Notes: generated by a model from the letters alone, not told the origin. A stretch of DNA of 64,000 bases from Chromobotia macracanthus (GCA_036877525.1 JAZGTH010000107.1:1917501-1981500); one strand, 5' to 3'; shown: positions 1-15,379, counted from the stretch's first letter. Program-made: numbers and translations.

Positions 1-469
1 CTTCTAGTTTTCTTTTTCTCAATAAAATATGTCTGCAGCACTTTGCTCATGCAGCTGCACTATTTACTGCTTCTGAATTACATATTTATGTTTCCTGTAT
101 TCTCAGTAAGACAAATTGGAACAACAAACAGATGCAGTCGAGTAAAAATGATTCGGCAGCTCAAAGCTGTCGAGTAATGAATACAGCAGTATGCAGTGAG
201 TGCTACAGCTGTAATGTTTTGAACTGTATTATGGTCTCTGTGCATTTAAAGTTGTGGTAATTGTTTTATACTGTTGCCTTACAGAGACTTGGGAGGCTTT
301 CAGTGATTGAAAATTAATTTATTGGTGCCGGAGAAAGCAATTTTACCTGGAGAAAGCTTAATGGCAGTTGCTTGGCTAGCACTGAGCTATGCTAACCACA
401 TTCACTTTATATTGCTGAACTTTTCACTGCATGGCAGCAATTGATTTTTTGATTGATTGATTGTCTGTT

Positions 470-541
<72 letters not shown>

Positions 542-561
542 TAGATAGATAGATAGATAGA
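470..561. repeat. (GATA)n microsatellite
   Basis: About 92 bases of GATA/ATAG tetranucleotide, nearly perfect, with one slip near 540 (gatatagat). It is preceded by a short gattgattgattg run at 449-462. Confidence 0.98.
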
Positions 562-3500
562 TTTTGTCATATTATTTTCAAAGATTGATCTGTTTAAGTT
601 TTTTTATCTATGAGAGATGCACACAGACACAACAGCACTGATGAATCACAAGCTATTTGTAGTGCTCTGACAGCACTGACCTTTTGGCATATTACACTGA
701 TATTTTGCACCGCAGGTAGACGGTTTGCTGGGGTGAGGGAGAGCGAAGAGAGAAAATGTAAATGCTGTCATTACTGATGGTCCTTGTGACAGCTGAAGCC
801 GTGGAGAGGCGGTCAGTGTCTGCATCCATCACACATTTTAAGAACTGCACACTCTTCTGTGTGTGTGTGATTAACCTGCAGTCACACTCATTAAAAACAG
901 CACACAGTGAGCTGAGTACAATGCAACCCTGCTGGACACTTAAAAGCCACACGTCAAAATGTTTTTGAAACCAATGACATCAAACCAGAGGTCTCAATGA
1001 TGCTTTAGAACTAATTTTAACTGCTTTAAACCAATCTCAAAGTGTATTATAGTGGATGTTTGAAGACGGTTTCTGTTTCCTTCACAAAGGTGTCAGCAGA
1101 GTATTTATTGTTTCATTATTTGTATCCTTACTTCTTTTTGTGAAATGTTTTGCTCAAAGTATTTTTGTACTATTTTTGTGCTATTTTTATTCTAATTTCT
1201 TTAAAAAAAAGTCACTTGGTTTGATATTTTATTATAAGAATAGTACCAAGACATTCATTTTTAAATGTCCAAATATGATTTTTGGCTACATTATATGTAT
1301 ATCAGATTCTGGCATTAAAATACAGTGAGTATAACTGACATGAAAAAACATAAATAAGAATGTTGTGGAAAGCCAAAGAGCAAAAGAGATTAACAGGGTT
1401 AGCGTAGATATACAGCTACATTCACACGCTTGTCTCTGCCCAGACTGAGCTGCTCTGTTAAGGAAGTGTGCGCCAGATCTCCACAGGTGATTCTCTCTAG
1501 ATGTCAGGTCCTGCGTCTGGTGCCGCTGCGTGTGAAGGTGTCCCTGGCACCGTTGCTCGGCCACGCACCCATAATTAGCATTGCAAACCGCATGACCAAA
1601 CTTGACCACCCATACTATTTTGTGTGGGTTTTGTTGGATGCATTGACTACAGCAAAAAAGGCTGCTTTGGGTTGTTTTGTTGCACTGTTTCTACAGGAAG
1701 TTCCTAATTGGCTGCAGAAATCATAGTGCTAGCATTGCATAACGTCTGTCATAGTGTAGCTCCCAGAGGAAAATTTAATTGCTCTTTCATAGCACAGGAG
1801 GTGTACCGCAGTATTATTGTAGTTCTGCTACTAGTCCATGGTGCTCGCAATGGCAAGGTTATGGGTTTTATTTCTGTACTAATAAAACATATAGCTTGAA
1901 TTAGGGCCATCACTAAAATTCACTGATATTGGTTCTAAATACATATGGGTTGGGTGCCTTTAGCATCTAGGCAAAAATGTTCATTCATTGTTGAGATCAC
2001 TAGGGGATTTAGAGCAGACAATTGTGAAATTACTGTAGTCTTGTTTTGAGGACCAGGAGACTTCATCAGAAGCCTTAATTTTCTCTACATTTTATCACTT
2101 TGCTGTGTAGGAGAAACAAACAAGATCTCAGTCAGCAGGTTGCAACAGCAGACAACCATGTCTATCACAGTTCACGATCACAGTGTGAGTGGCGATCCGC
2201 ACCAGTTTCCACACTGGTTTCATACCATCCATTAATTTGCTTAAGCCTTACAGGAAGCTTGCAGGATTTTGTGTATTATGATCTGTTGTACAGAAACAAA
2301 TTGCACAGGGTGAATTTTAATCTCATCAGCGGGAGTTTATCTGTCTACCTTAAAGGTTTTACACACTAAGAGAATGACACCTCCTCAAGCACCTCTTGTA
2401 GGGAATCGCATGCGTGTTTTGTGATGGTTATAATGAGTTTTAAGATTTGCCTTTCTGATTGCGTGAGTGGCCTTAGCTGCACATATACAAAAGTCAGTCC
2501 ATCAGGTGAGGCTTGACAATCTGCAGTGACGCCCACTTGGAATCCTGTCAATAGAGTAATCAGAAAAACAGGGTCTGGGGAAGCCCTGTCCATTTGAATG
2601 CATGAGTGTCTGTCTTTTCTTTGAACTGCAGGATATGACACCCATGTGTTCTGGCCTCTATCACAAAAAAGAATGTAACAATACGCAGACCTCTGAACAC
2701 GGCACATGGCTAGAGCTGCTGCTGTGCTTCATCAATGCCTAAAAAGGGACAATCAAAACATAGTCTTGCCCATCGCTGTCAAATAAAGAATGATAAACAA
2801 AAAAATCAGTCAGTAACTGTATAAATTCAGTTTGGAAATAATGTCAGTTTTCATATTACCCAGCACAGTGTGTAGTCTTGATAATATGAAACTAAATCTA
2901 TCTAAACAAGAAACATATCTGCATATATATTATTTATCTAAAAAAATTATATATTTTTAAGGCTCCAAATGGTTCTGCTTGAAAAGCAAGTTCTGAAATA
3001 TTTCAAGCATCAAGGATGGAGTGTGACTGTGCTGACAGGCTCAGCATGAACAAGGGTTTGTTTAACTCTGACTTGAAGTATTTACCTCAGCAGCATTTTG
3101 ACAGAGTTAATAATCTCAGCATTTAATTCTAAAGTTTGGACAGACTTCTTCTTTGGTTTAGGAGACAGCTTAAAATATCCCTGTGAACATCACAACAAAT
3201 TATATAATGATGTTCTGATGGGTTGTTTCACCACGGGCCAATCCATAACCGAGAAGTTCAGTGTCGCTGCTGGGAAAACGTTGTGTATGTGTCTAAATAC
3301 ACGCACTTGCACAAATAGCTGAGAGCTTTTACCAGTCATGACACATTTGTGTCCAGCTGAGTAATATGCCAGTCAAGGCCAAACTTTGTGAAGGAATCAT
3401 GGATACATGTCACATTCAACATTGTCACCTGCACTCCCTGTTTCCATATTATACACAGTGCTGGACCTTTAATCTAATCTGCAGTGTTCTATGAGTGCTG

Positions 3501-6500
3501 ATATTAAGTATAACAGCATTAGGATGCTCCACTCTTTGTGATGCTGGGCGATGTGATGCTTTAATCTCATAATTTTTTGTTGAAAAAAACACAAAAAATT
3601 ATTATTAAGATTGTGTCTAAAATGTATGTTGCTCAATATTAACTGCTTGTTTGTAGATCTGTTGTTTAAAAACATTACACCTGCAGTTGTTCTGTTGTAC
3701 TGAATTTCAGCTGCATCACAGCTATATGGCTGTGAAGATGAAATTGCTCAACTACCAATCATATTGATGCTTGTGTTGGTGCAATGAACTAATAACCTGA
3801 GATAAAGTGCCTTGTCAAAGAGACAGAGAGATAAAACATCTATAATGAACTGGAGGCTGTTTGAACACAAATATTTGATAAAGGCCATAAGTTATTTATT
3901 AACTTTGTTTCATGGCTCCCTGGAACCCTCATCTTTCTGAGGCTCATTAAAGCCAGAGCTGTGATGCTGCTGTACGTTTACAGAGAAGACAGCAGATAGT
4001 CCACCCACAGAACCAAACCCACCAGAGACTTTCACACGCTTCAGAGTACATAGCTTCATACGCTGACACACTAAGGGAGAGTGGATCAATCTTTAATTAA
4101 TGATACTTCTGATACAGATATTGTTGATCTTCACAAAAATATTAATTCTACATGTTTCTATTACTGATTTCATTTGATGTGAAAATGATTGTTAATCATA
4201 ATTGTTAAAGTTAAAAATCAGCACAAAAGTAGTTATATGATTGTAAATGTTTGGTTTTTATTTAAAAATGGAAATATTTAGCCTTATCTTTTAGTCTTAT
4301 CTAATATCTATAATTACCCATGAAATCACAAAAACTTTTCTTTTAATTTCAGTTTCTGTATTAGTATTGCTATTAGTATCTAAACTGGCCTTAATAATAC
4401 TTGATAGGCAGTCAAACTCACGTAGTATTGCCCAGCACTAGCTAAGATATGCTTTTTTTACAAATTTTAACAGCAGCTACAGTAGGCCTCTTAATACAAG
4501 GGAGGGTCCAGAAGTGGGGTATCTTTTCATCAGCTCAGTTTGAGACTGAACCTGCTGTGGGCACCAGTCTCCCCCAGCAGTTGCCAGCACTGAAAGGGTA
4601 ACGCGCAGGGTGATAATGTCTTTTTTTTGAAGCCCACGCCGGCTCCTCTGGCCTCTCTTCCTCTGGTGTGTGACTTACAGCTGGGAATGACCGCAGAAAA
4701 GCTATTCATCCCGACAGGCATGAAAGGATTATGCTGAAATCCTTCCTGGGATACAGAGGCGGAGCCGTATAGGTAATGGCAGCTGTGTTATGCAGCTGCT
4801 CGTAGGCACTCAGAGGAATTCAGCATTTTACCTCTTTAGCTCCTTATTTCCTACTGCATACACACATGTGTTTGCACATGTGTTCTTCGTGTGTTCTTCC
4901 TGTGCAGTAAGGGGATTTGTAGGCTTACTGTATGTATCTAGGTCTCTTGATGCGTCATAGCTGTGTCAGCTGGGCTGGTACATTAAGGAAGGCAAATCAT
5001 TACAAATGACGCTTATTAAGTAAAGGGAAAATGAAGGAAAAGTTTTGGCAGTCTCCAAAGTCACAGTTTTATTATATATAAGAGTGCATTTTAGAATCTG
5101 GAAACCATTTTGAATGCTTTTTAGAAATTATGGAAGAGTTATCAAAATGACAAGACCTGCCAAACATCTCTCCTGTGCATTCAACGCATGTGTGTGCATC
5201 CATTGGAAGAGAAAGCAATAGCTACAGTATGCTTCATGATTAATACAGCTATAGCTGCTGCAAATGGTTATCCTTTTCCAATAGTTCAAGTTAATAAATG
5301 ACACAATAAAGTTTGACAGTGGTGAGACACGCAGGAGTTAGACTGCTTCCCAAAGACACAGACTTTGAGGATCCATCAGGGTGCTAAAATACGCAGGGGA
5401 GCTTTCAAACAGCTCAAAAGACACGTGGGCGTTTCAACGGACTGTGGAAACGGAATTTCTCATTCAAGCAGATGCGCAGTCACAGGTCTCCATGGCAACC
5501 AGGAGTCGTGCTAATTGCGTGTCGATGTGATTCCCATCCACAGCAGTAGTGGTTGTGGGAGAATTTACTGCACAAACGTAGCTCTGGACCAATCACATTC
5601 TGACATGAGGATACAGCGGGTTGACCATGTTATTGACTGTGGGTGTGTGTTTAAATATTAATAGAACTGAAGTTGCTCGTGATCCAGTTTCACCCTCACA
5701 AAGAAACTGTTGTAACACTGTTTTAAAGAGTAGCGCTTATTGTATTTACATTATGTTTTTTCCTTTTTTTAAGCACAATTCTGCAGGGTAAAAGCTAATG
5801 GAGCCAAACCTTCTGTTATATTTAGCTATTGCTTTTAGTACCCTGTGCACTGGCACACAACGTCTTTAGATGTTGCTTATTTATGAAAATTCTCCTTTTC
5901 CCTTATGTTTCAGCTTATTGGGGTTTGGTTACTCCTGTATTTTAGCTGTAATATTTGTGTCTGACATCTGCACCTGCTTCTGTTTTTCATATTTTGTGTT
6001 GTCATACTGTATTACATAGACTAGTCTGTGGAACTACATTTGATGTTGCACAATAATTAGTCTCTCTTTCCATCTGTGAACCATTTGTAATTATGTTACA
6101 TAAGTTGCTAATTTTAATATACAAATCAGGAAAGCCATATGGAAATATTGTATGTTGTCAACAGATGTGGGGCAAAGTACAGAGAGAGCTTTCATCTTAC
6201 ACAATTTTAAACACCACTGTTGTGCTTATCCTGAATTTTAAAAGACCTTTACTGTACAAAGCCTAAATGTGACAAATCTGTTGTCCGTGCAATTTAATCT
6301 ACTGCAAAAAATGGATCCCACTCATTCTCTTAGTGGGATTATATTTATAGTTGGTTGCCTTGTGGTTTTGAGGCACAATTAAGCATACAAAAGGGAAATA
6401 CACAAGACAACTCTTGATTACTCACTGTGGAGGTTCTTGTCTCCATGTTTGTGTTGTCTTTTATCAGGGTCTGTTTTTTTAATAGAGTGCTGACAGGTGA

Positions 6501-9009
6501 ACAGTGTGAAGGACATTAGACAGGAAAGCCCTCAGGGTGCAGAAAATTATAGGCCTGTTGCGTGAAATTACAGTGTTGGAGATACCAGACAATATTGTTT
6601 ATACTATACAATAGATGTAATTTGTTGATTAATTTTAATTTTTTTATGCAAGCATGCTGCAGGGCCACATAATAATACATAAATAGCCATTGAGCGTGGG
6701 AAATACTGCCAGTGGTAATAATGTGTCAATAATAGTGGATGTTTGCCTTGTTAGACACTCAACAAAATGAACACGTTCCACTTACATAATTAAAAGAAAA
6801 GAATAATAATATTGCTAAATATTTTTTATATCATACCAACTATTTTATAGGTTAAAAGTTAAAAACAATCTTAAAAACAATTTAAAAATGAGTTAAAAAC
6901 AATCTTCAACAAGATTAAACTTCAATCAGTTCAATCAGTTTGTATTTCATAGCAAGTGTTACAATTGCCTCACAGCTACAATAAAATATTGTATATATCA
7001 GCTACCACCTGAACTAACACTAACATCTGTCATTCATGCTAGCTAGAGCACCTATCAGATGAATTCAAAGGCATCAGCAGCTGAACACTGAACATTGGAC
7101 ACTGACACTGGACAGAGAGATGTTCTGAGGAAGTGACATCACTCCAGTTAACTTGATTGAACTCATTTAATGTCACAGTTACCTCAGTCGACTCTGAATG
7201 CTTAATGGATGCTGTATTTTGGTTTGGACAAACAGGTGTTCATCTTAAACTTCTACTTCAGCAGTGTCATAGTACAAGATTTATATAAGTACAGTAAGAG
7301 GCATTGTGAAATCTTTTAAAAGTGTTCAGCTCTCTTTCTTAATTTTTTCCGGTCTAGACTCTTAATCCAATATTAGACAGCATAGGTTTGTGGGGAGGGG
7401 TGGGGGAGAGCTAAAACACTTACGTAGTCCCCGAGGCAGACAAGTGTTTCTGTGGAGACGACCAAAGTGGAAACAAATGGAATTATTTCTCTCTGTTCCC
7501 TCTCTCTCCTACTTATATCATTTCTTCTTTTGTATGCTAGCGTCAAAAGGAGTAATTTCAGCCATGTTCCTCTTCTGCTGCATAAAGTTAGGAATTATAA
7601 AAAAGTCCAGAGCAATAGTTAAAAGCGCAGATAGGGCAACAGATCAAAGGAAATGTTAATGATGCAACACACAGTGGCTGTTTACTTGTGTGTCTTGTTA
7701 TGCAGCCGGTTCTTTGAAACTACTTAATTATAATCCTGTCTGACTTTGTGGTTTTTATGATCTAAAGCTCTTATTTTTGTCAAATAAGATTACATTGATT
7801 GTTTTGGCACATCTAATGTTTAGCAGAAATAACAGAGATTGGACTATTGAATCTGGTTGATTTTGAGCTGACTCTTGAATTTCTTAATTCTACTTAATTC
7901 TGAGATGGAACTGTGATAATCTTTCATTTAGAACATTTAGATAATCTTAGAATTTACTGAACTAATCTTGCCATTTAAACTTGAAATTGCTAAGATGTTA
8001 ATTTAACCATTATGATTAATCACAACAACATAATGTTTAAACAAAAATGCAGCTTTACATGAATAATAGTTGCAGTAGCAGTAATAAAAATAGATTGTTT
8101 AAACACAGTAATGATTTGATATATTCACCAGTGTATACAACTGAGAACTAGAGGATTCTGTTTATTAAGAGAGGCTGAGTCAAAGACATTTTGGATATTG
8201 CAACTATAATCACATTAGAGTGAGATAAGGCAAGTGGTTCTTAAAAGGATTGCAAGTGAAAGTATATTTTAATGAGCTGATATCAGGGAATGCACAGACA
8301 CGTTTAAGGATTTCCTGTTGTATTCTATGCAGCGTTTTAAGTAGTGCCAGTGCTGCTGTTCTGTTAGCTCACACCATCAGTTTTTAGTTCATATAGTGAC
8401 AGTGCTTAAGGGAAATACTGTAGCATGTCAATATTATTTGTTCATCCAATAAGATGATCTAAATGCACTAAAACAACAGCATTGCATTTTTTTATCCTCA
8501 GTTTATCTCTTGTGAATTGTGACTAGTGATAGTTGTCTAGCTGGGCTGCATCTTAGATGCCCATCATTGACTTTAATGAAAGTGTCAGTCTGCGATTCTA
8601 CTGTGTTCCTGTATAAATCATTTCTCTGTTGGTATGTCACACCGCAGATGGCCTGTCCCAGTCCACGGCTGTCCCTGCTGTTACCAAGCAACCAGAAAAC
8701 TAAAAAACTGTGCCGTTGGAGAGCTTTTTTTATGAGTAAATCTAATCAATGCAATCAACAAGAAGTATGTTGGCTGTCTTCATTGTCTCCGGCTAGCATT
8801 ATTAATCTGCTCCACAATACACTTTATTTGTTGCCTTATACTGGTGTGCTGAACATCAGTCGCTGGTCACTTACAGTCCAATTTAGAAGAAACATACTAT
8901 AACCTTATATTAGGCCACATACTCACAGGAGTTAATTCGTTAACACACCCCAGTAAAACACTGAACTGTGTGCGTACAGAACAGTATTAAGCACTTACAA
9001 GGTGAAGTC

Positions 9010-9480
9010 ACAACCAAAGTAACCATGTGTTATGAATACGATGTCTGCTACCTCCTCTGACCACCAGCAGAGGGCTGCATCACTGGAATACCAGCCCTGT
9101 TTTGGACTGCATTTCCCACAATCCTGTTCTCAGACTGATAAGGCCACACCTGTTTCCCATCTCATCCCCTACTTAAACATCTCTCTCCCTTCCCTTTATG
9201 TAAAGTCTCGTTTTGCCGTGGAAGTTTCTAAGTGGTGTGGGCCCCCCATATTTATTCTGTGTTTGAGCCTTGGTTTTCTGATTTTGATTCTTGTTTGCTG
9301 CCTGCCCTGATCTCTGGACTTTTCTCTCGATTATTGTTTGTTTGCTACCTGCCAGGTTTGCTGCCTGATTATTTGATTACAAATGTTTGCTGCCTGCCTG
9401 GATCTCCTGCTTATTTTTTTTATATTGTTGTAATAAAGTTGCTCATGGATCTCATTGTTTCGGATCCCTCATTACACCAT
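9010..9480. repeat. Dispersed teleost repeat, retroelement-like
   Basis: Starts with 'ccaccagcagagggctgca', 'actgcatttcccacaatcc' and 'cacctgtttcccatctc' blocks. It continues with three degenerate copies of 'tgtttgctgcctgcc' (about 9292, 9338 and 9384) and ends with 'aataaagttgctcatgga'. I recognise this arrangement as a common dispersed sequence of fish genomes. The open frames in it (9032-9310, 9232-9567) have no recognisable domains. Confidence 0.6.
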
Positions 9481-11059
9481 GGAGTAATGATCTGGTTTGC
9501 TGTGAAACATGGCTGGGGTCACTTTTGTGATTCAGGGGAAATAAATGGTACTGTAGCTCAAGGATAAAGCAGGGGATTGTCATACAGGGCTTGTTTAATT
9601 ATGGCTATATAGTTTTTCGAAACAGCCTTTAGGTTTAGAGGACAATCAGTATGTCAGCAGTCAACCTGGGGTCTTCAAATCCAGATGCTTTACTATTCAT
9701 GCATAGCTTGGGGGTCTCGCACACATCGCATGTGTGTTCAGAGCTTGATTTTCACCTTGGTCTGACCCTTAGATCATTCCCACAGCTGTGAAGTCACATA
9801 TGATATATGCTGGTGTTAGGGAAGCACAAGCTCAGAGGGACCGTCATTATTGTTTCAGTATTGCCTATAACAATTCAATTCTCAGCTGGAAAAATGTGAG
9901 CTCTTCGTGAGTGATAGTCCCTAGTTCTCTGATGCATGTGGAATGTTTGACTGTACAGTGCTAATTATGTGTTGTGAATCAATTTTTTGTGCTAAATGTT
10001 GTTAGCTTCTTTTGGGAAATGACCAGGTGCTAATTATCCCCCTTAGTAAAGTAAATTCACTTCTGTGTTGTTGTTAAGAGAGTGATGGCCCGCACCTCAT
10101 TTTTCGCAACCTTTAAGCATGCATTGTTTTTTGTTATCTGATATTGTAAATGTTGGATAGCAGCCATAGTAAATGCTTTTTAAAGACTTAAAATGTTAGC
10201 GCAAGGATGCATTGGCACTGTGGTAATTGATCTGCTGTTGTCTATACTGGAAAGTCTTTTATTTAGTAAAATATATTTTCAAAGGTGCTGCCAAGTATTG
10301 TATTTTATACCCCCTGTAGACAGCCATTTTAAAAAGTGTTTAGTAGGCAGCATTGGCTGAAATATGTAATGCATTGCAAAAGGTTCCTGTGGAAAGTTTT
10401 AAAGACATCCACATAGAAACACAATAAGATGCTGTTGGGAGATAGTATTAAATATTTACCACACCATAACACCCTGTTCAATATTTTACTTCTCGTAAGA
10501 TTAAAAGAACGCATATACAAACCAGTAAAAATCATTTCTTCATGAACACAGTGTTTTGAAGTCACTGTTTGAAGTTGAAGTTTTAGTTTGACCTGGCCTG
10601 TCAGTCTAACACTGTGACCTCCATTCTCTGTGTTTTACAGCATCAGTAGATTCTGGCTCACCCGTGATTGATAATTTGAATGTTTTTGCTCCAGGTAGTT
10701 TTTCACCTTTTGTTCCTGCAACGGAAAGTCTTTAACAGCAGCTTGTTGTGGAGACTAACAGAAACGATGATGGTTTGGATGTGATCAGCAGGTTCTCTTG
10801 CAGCACAGTTGGCCTGGTGCTGTTCTCAGATCAGCTGAATCTATGTTTAAACAGTCGGGGGAATTCAGCCACCTGACAATGATAAATGCCTTGCCTCCCG
10901 TGGCTGAATTCTACAAACCTTCTGCTTATCCAGGTCTATAATCATTAAAAGCTCCTTAGTTTGTGGAATGCAGTAGTTTATCAAACTGTTGAAAGATCTA
11001 AATGAATTTCCATGTTAGTTTATGCTGGTTAGTGATGATTTGTTGCCCGTTTTAAAAAG

Positions 11060-11115
11060 ACCAGTTTAGACCAGTGTGCTTGTTTATGCTGGTCTAGCTG
11101 ATGGACCAGCATAGT
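11060..11115. repeat. Palindromic 'tgctggtcta' dispersed repeat
   Basis: TGCTGGTC at about 11088 pairs with GGACCAGCA ending at about 11112 around an 8-base centre. It is preceded by 'agaccagtttagaccagt'. Of the 'ctggtttagctggtc' type often seen in fish introns. Confidence 0.5.
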
Positions 11116-11199
11116 CATGTTTTTCAAAGGCAAAACTAGTGAAGTTAGCCGGCTAGTGTAGTTGGTCTTTATTGTGAAGATGGATGACGTATTAGTTGT

Positions 11200-11260
11200 T
11201 AAAGGATTAGTTCATCCAAAAAGGAAAATTCTGTCACAGACGAACGACCAGATTGGAGTG
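11200..11260. repeat. Cypriniform-type 'ttagttcatccaaaa' dispersed repeat fragment
   Basis: Reads 'aaaggattagttcatccaaaaaggaaaattctgtcac' in pieces, close to the 'gggttagttcacccaaaaatgaaaattctgtcat' family of carp and minnow genomes. Short and diverged. Confidence 0.55.
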
Positions 11261-14200
11261 TTTAACAGAATGTGAAACAGAAATAGATATAACATGATTC
11301 CACTGCTGGAGAAACGGATGAAGAAAAGGTCAAAGCTTCAGCCGTGTCTAAAGAAAGAGATTTGGAACACTAAGTGATAGTAACTGGAGAGCAGAGGAAA
11401 TAAAGACGAGGTGACAGGTCACTGCCCTTTATGCTAAGAATTTACTTACTGTAGATCTGTCAGAATCAGGGGGTTAGTCAGCTGTGTAGATCTGATACAT
11501 GCTTAGAAGCAAGAAGACTTGAGGCTCTGTACACTGTACGTTTTGTTCTTCTACAATGTTCCTTTTCAGACTGTACAATGTCTTTCAATGTATTTTAATT
11601 TGTTTCTTAGACTTATTCTCTTTTATTTTTAAACCATGATAGGTAGTTACCATATACTGATTCAGGGGTTTTGTAAGCCATTGGCTCTCCTGTGTCCATT
11701 CATTAACCCTCTGTTTCTAACAGCCATGTTATTTAATCCATCCCTGGGCTTTGGACCCTCTGACCCCATTAGCGAATGTTATTACAGATCACCTTCACTG
11801 AATTTGCGCTCTGCTAATGAACAGGAAGCGGACATGAAGGGCGTTGCATTGTGATGAGTCGACTGAATCAGAAGAACCCAGTCACCTACGTGTCAGCTAG
11901 TCTATTAGTTTAGGTGGCATACTGTGACAGTTCTCCTGCCTTAATCAATGTGATGGCTTCATTTATCCTTTTTACCTAAGCCTGCCACAAGCAAATACTC
12001 CAATTCTGTGCTTTGACAGTGAGTAGTGAGACTTGCATCTTCTGCTACACCAAGAACTCAGAGTTCCTCTTTTACAGCATCATCACAGCACTGCCAAGTC
12101 CACGTGAACCTGAAGGTCAGATAAAGTCCATTTGTCTTTCTGATGGGTTTTGCAGGAAAACAGAACTGTCTTTGTTGCTTCAGTTGCTGCAGGATATTAG
12201 CACTGTTGCTTTCCTTTGTGATATTCTACATTTTTAAACAAATTATTTATGCAGGTGTAACAAGTGGGCAAGGTTTGGCTGGTTAGCATGGACTAGTTAG
12301 CCCCTGCTGGCTGCAAAAAGCATCTTCCTCGATTGATACTATATTAGTTTTACCAGTTTCATGACTAAAGATTTTTAAAGTGTGAAATGGACTTCCCTCC
12401 TAATCCCTGTCCAATGTATTTCCCAGCACAGATCATATTGCTCATGAAGAGCTTGTGTTTGTGTATGTTCTTCTGGTCAGTCAGCATTGTCATGATGTCA
12501 TTTTCTTATAGTTCCAAAATGATTACTCACTTGGCATTTGTGGCTCAGGTGTTTGACAGAAACCTGGCTGCAGACATGGGTGGCAATAAGCAAAGATGCC
12601 ATATGACTGCATGTACATTGTAAAAATGTTTTATCAGCTTACTTTTAAAAAACATCTAAATTAAAGGAAGTTGCACAACAGAACTAGTTTAATAGTTAAG
12701 AAGAATCAGGAAGAATTGCACGTTATCATGTTTAGTGTTTTGCATTTTGTCCTTTCTGAGGGTTTTGCTGCAGCCGAGTGGCTGGAAAAGAATATGAATG
12801 CACGCAGATAGCTTTCTGCATGTCTTATATAGACAGTCTTGCATTATATTATTGGCTACTGCTTCAAGCAGCTAACAGAAAATAAATAATTGAGAACTAC
12901 TGCTGATAATCTGAATATCAGTGCCAAAAACCCACATTAGCACCTAGAATGTGTAAATGAACACCTCTGTTAATTATGTCTTCTTACTATTGCTTTAATT
13001 ACCAACTAAATGCCTTATTTATGCAGTGACACAATGCCAACTGCTAGAATAACAGGGACTTGAGCTGAAAGTATAATTTCCAAACTCAATACTTTTCCAA
13101 TGAGTCACGCATTTGCATGTTAGTGGGTTTTCAGTCATAACGGTAGCTGTTGCTTTCACAGAATAGAAATGCTGCAGGTCTGTTCTAACACACAGATGCA
13201 GTCATATAGCAGCTGTTTACACAAGAGCGTGATTAAAGAACCAGTCTACCATAGCGTTGTCCCACTTAGTCGGCAGGATGATTCCTTCAAGGACAGACAA
13301 ACTCTTGCAGGAAAACACTTCTTTGTAGACGTCAAAGTCATAAAAACTTTTCTCTGATGCTGCAGAAAGCTCAGTAAATTACTGCGATAAGCTCCATCAC
13401 TAGAGCTACATCAGAACAATAACTGGAGGCTTTAGGTAAAGTATAAAGTACCCCAAAAATCTTGTCTTGTCAAAAATCAAAAATGTTGAGAATATACTGT
13501 ACAAAAAGAAGTGTACACAATGGTAGAATAGTGAGAAAATGTAGTCATTGAATGATGAAACAAAGTTACTCTATACAATGGACTTGATTAGGAAAAATGC
13601 TTGAATATTTTTAGGAGTAAAGCGTTAACATTTTCCTTTTAAGGGGATAGATAGATCAAGGCAGTTACTAAATTTTTCACAGGACTAAATATTTTCGGTG
13701 GGCCCCTTCTCCCCTGGGCCCAATGAGTAGACTATACTATAGAGGACCTTTATGGTTTTCCATCATCACATGAACAGTGTTCTTAGCATTCCCCTCCTGA
13801 TGGGGGTTCTGAGTGACATAGTGCCGGTAAACTGCCCAGTTCCTTTCATGTGGAAAGACTATTAGTTTTAAATTGACAGATTATCAATTTAAGTCACTCC
13901 GAGTCTGCAGAGTCTGAATGTGAGAATTTTAGCATGTCGTTCACCACGAGTCACCCCAACTACCCTGTGCCCTTTTCAGGTCTCCTAAGACCTCCCTATT
14001 TTTCAGCTGTCAGCTGAAGATCATAACCATCTGTATGTCATAAAGTGAAAGGCCCATGAAGTGGGATTGGGAAGTTGGTGGTAAACTGTGGCCCTGTGTA
14101 TTTGGAACACTAATCAAAGTTCCATATCCAGACTTACCATCAGCCCCTGGGTGGCCTCAGTCCATCACTTGGGACATCATGTAAGCCCTTTATTTGTCTC

Positions 14201-15379
14201 CATTGTGGGTCAGTTAAAGAAAAAATGTAACACTCTTGAAATTGGTATTTACAAGGTGTTATGCCCCCATCATTTTATTTTTTGTTACACCTTTTGTAAT
14301 CTGTTCTGTTTGTAAGGCTCTGACAGAGACAGGGTGAAAATTGAAAATTCATTGAGTTCATCAGCAGCATCTGATTTTAGTCACCGCTCCTTTGTGAAGG
14401 AACGTTGCGGCACTTACATAAATGAGGCTGCGACGTTATTCAAATTTTTTATTTGTGTGTAGCATAGCAAGTGCCCATCATTTGCCTCACTTAGATGAGC
14501 AGATTTGCATTAAACATGAGTTGAGAAACTCCTGGTGCATCAAGACTGACACGTCAACCCTAAGATCTCTGATTGTCCTTGGAGGGTTTCAAGCTCAGAT
14601 GTTTTAAAAATAGCGTACGAATGAAGCCAGATCATAGATGACTTCTGACAGGCTTGTTTGGAGCTCCAAGAACGACATATCTGCAGTGGCCTGAGGGTGT
14701 TGATGGTGTGCGAGTTGAGGAATTGTTTAGATCCTGCGGTCAGAGAATGTGTGATGTCCATTCATGATGGACATGATGGTCGTGATCTTCAGTGTAGCAG
14801 ACAGCGCCAGCGGAGGTGCAGATATGTCATGCTTGGTAACAGCACAAGCAGCTTGTTTGTACCTCACTGCTAATGGCTCTCATGCTATCTGACATCTCGC
14901 GTGGCTAAAACAGACATCACCCTGTTCCTGTTGTACTCCCTCAATAATTTAGCAGATATGCAGCAAGGAGAACATGCTATGCCTCTTGAGCTGTTTGAAT
15001 TCTTGATATATTGCTGCTGTGGTTATATGGGTTGTTGATGTTTTAAGCTTTAGCCTTTTATATAATATTGATTCCATGAAAAAGCCATTCCATGTTTGTT
15101 TGTTGTGTGACATGATTTTTTCTATTGCATTAGCGCCTATAGCTTTTAAACTTTACAGATACTGTATATGTAAGCTTTATGCTGGTTTTATTTCATGTTT
15201 TACTTTATTTAATTTAATTTGACCTGAGTTACCTTTTGGTATTAAAGTTAAAAGAAATAGAAGAAATTAAATTAAAAGAAATTTTATATTTCATCTATAC
15301 TGTAAATATTAAGCTTTCCACTCAGTCTTCCACTACAATCTCGGTTCAGTTTTGAATACAGTACAGTGCTGTGATGTAT

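Noticed and set aside
1056..1328. 90-codon Phe-rich open frame
   Set aside because: AT-rich intron sequence translating to Phe/Lys/Ile; no conserved motif or splice structure.
9032..9567. Hydrophobic open frames resembling a small membrane protein
   Set aside because: They fall within a dispersed repeat with degenerate internal copies and change frame between the copies; no family match.
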